Origin: Bradyrhizobium sp. CB1717 | GTDB lineage: Bacteria > Pseudomonadota > Alphaproteobacteria > Rhizobiales > Xanthobacteraceae | DNA: 64,000 nucleotides | Direction of reading: 5' to 3' | Assembly (NCBI RefSeq): GCF_029714325.1 | Contig: NZ_CP121666.1 | Span: 3,100,001-3,164,000, forward strand | Shown here: positions 62,995 through 64,000 of the stretch, one piece after another | Position numbering within the stretch: the first letter of the stretch is position 1 | How the letters are laid out: every line of letters starts with the position of its first letter | Notes under the pieces: generated by a model | What the model was told of the DNA's origin: nothing | The model's database searches: none | The model's input: the letters and a program-made list of their open reading frames with translations, nothing else | Translations under genes and position numbers: made by a program

Positions 62995-64000
62995 TTACTG
63001 CGACAGCTTCACGAAGTTCGGAAACTTCATCTTGCCTTCGGCGATCTTCTCCGGCCAGACCACGACCTGCTTGCCGTCCTGCCACTGGAAGACGAGGCCG
63101 GTGATCGTGCCCGGCCCGGACTTGATGCCGTGGGTGAACTCGTCGTTCTTGCCGTAGAACTGGATCTGGCCGATCGTGCCCTCGTAGTCGGTCTTCTCGA
63201 GCTCGGTGACCATCTTATCGGGATCGGTCGAGCCGGCGCGCTTGATCGCGTCGGTGATGATGTAGACCTCGTCATAGGCGGTGTAGCCGGTATAGGCCGG
63301 CGGCGAGCCGAACTTGGCCTTGAAGGCGGCTGCGAACGGCTTTGTCTTGGAGGTCACGGCGACGTCGGGCGTTGCCACCGCGAGCGACGGCACGCCGTCG
63401 GCGGCGCCATTGGTGTCCTTCCAGAAGGTCGGGCTCAGCGCCTGCGCGCTGATGCCGAACATCGGGATCGGCACCTGCTGGTTCTTCCACTGCACGGTCG
63501 GCTGCACGCCGACATGCGAGATGCCGGTCACGATCACGTCGGGCTTCTTGCCTTCGATGTTGTTGAAGATCGGTGTGAAGTCGGTGGTGTCAGGCGAGAA
63601 GCGCACATGCTCGACCACCTTGAGCCCGGCCTTGGGCAGGCAGGCCTCGTAGCCGACGTCGAGCGGCTTGGTCCAGGCGGCATCCTCGCTCATGATCGCG
63701 ACCGTCTTGAACTTGAGCTTGTCGACGAGGAGGTCCTTGGCGGCGTCGCAGACGAGCTGGGCCTGGGCGGCCGAGGTCAGATAGCCGTGGAAGGTGTACT
63801 TGTTCTTCTCGTAGTCGTTGTGGATCGCCTTGGTGATCTCGTTCGAGGCCGCACCGGGGGTGATCAGTGGCATCTTCAGCCGCGCCGCCCAGGGCTCGAG
63901 CGCCAGCACGACCTCGCTGATGTAGCTCGCGATCACCGCGGAGACCTTGTCCTCGCTCACCGCGCGCTGGAACGCTCGCACGGAATCGGCCGAGGAGCTC
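62995..64000 (-). CDS. ABC substrate-binding protein, branched-chain amino-acid type, partial
   Basis: The C-terminal 334 residues of a PBP type-1 receptor; the start lies beyond the right edge, and the frame is open to base 64000. Marks: SSSADSVRAFQRAVSEDKVS, a ligand-pocket-like ARLKMPLITPGAASNEITK, DLLVDKLKFKTVAIMSEDAA, FNNIEGKKPDVIVTGISHVG and YDEVYIITDAIKRAGSTDPD. It is only distantly similar to the two other LivJ-type receptors. It ends 163 bp before the UvrA-like gene. The Liv-type transporter genes, if any, are outside the window. Confidence 0.9.
   Translation of the reverse strand, partial: SSSADSVRAFQRAVSEDKVSAVIASYISEVVLALEPWAARLKMPLITPGAASNEITKAIHNDYEKNKYTFHGYLTSAAQAQLVCDAAKDLLVDKLKFKTVAIMSEDAAWTKPLDVGYEACLPKAGLKVVEHVRFSPDTTDFTPIFNNIEGKKPDVIVTGISHVGVQPTVQWKNQQVPIPMFGISAQALSPTFWKDTNGAADGVPSLAVATPDVAVTSKTKPFAAAFKAKFGSPPAYTGYTAYDEVYIITDAIKRAGSTDPDKMVTELEKTDYEGTIGQIQFYGKNDEFTHGIKSGPGTITGLVFQWQDGKQVVVWPEKIAEGKMKFPNFVKLSQ

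Overview
The window is high-GC, densely coded chromosomal DNA that looks like a Bradyrhizobium-type alphaproteobacterium (order Hyphomicrobiales). This is inferred from codon use, the many ABC substrate-binding proteins, the ATGA-overlapping operons and three families of palindromic intergenic repeats. No sequence search was possible. No rRNA, tRNA, CRISPR array, insertion sequence or phage gene was seen.

Layout. 1-4.9 kb: end of a DMT exporter, a LysE exporter, ilvC, an SDR enzyme, and a divergent haem-membrane-protein/TetR pair that share two palindromic operators. 5-6.8 kb: membrane phosphatase of the LTA-synthase fold. 6.9-9.3 kb: osmoprotectant importer with a permease-receptor fusion. 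9.5-13.7 kb: nitrate/sulfonate/taurine-type ABC importer, secreted cupin, Nudix protein. 13.7-20.4 kb: branched-chain amino-acid-type ABC operon running without gaps into a PPK2 kinase and a patatin. 20.8-27.7 kb: metallo-beta-lactamase-fold protein, a large MscS channel, an orphan Bug receptor and malic enzyme. 27.8-33.9 kb: BlaI repressor, BlaR1-like membrane protease with an unusual periplasmic sensor, then DUF1800 and DUF1501 proteins behind a similar promoter motif. 34-36.8 kb: RlpA lipoprotein, very small proteins, a LysR regulator and strong hairpins. 36.9-44.1 kb: MFS exporter, a Baeyer-Villiger monooxygenase-esterase fusion, a carboxylesterase homologue without its serine nucleophile, and a LigB-type dioxygenase. 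44.3-47.3 kb: SemiSWEET, glgA and glgC. 47.6-55.8 kb: Gly/Tyr-rich secreted protein and a sulfonate-sulfur cluster (three receptors, one permease, one ATPase, an SfnB/DszC-like flavoprotein, SsuD). 56-64 kb: CmcJ-like protein, second RlpA-like protein, Gfo/Idh dehydrogenase, two amino-acid-type receptors and a short UvrA paralogue.

How the genes work together. Most of the window is scavenging: eight receptors of several classes feed four importer sets, with enzymes that would process the cargo (SsuD and its partner for sulfonates). The most unusual material is (i) the BlaI-BlaR1-DUF1800-DUF1501 block, where a sensor containing a VHL-beta-like region and duplicated domains may control secreted proteins through a shared GTAGCnTTAC motif, (ii) the single-chain monooxygenase-esterase, which could turn a ketone into an ester and hydrolyse it, and (iii) a neuroligin-like pseudo-esterase nearby.
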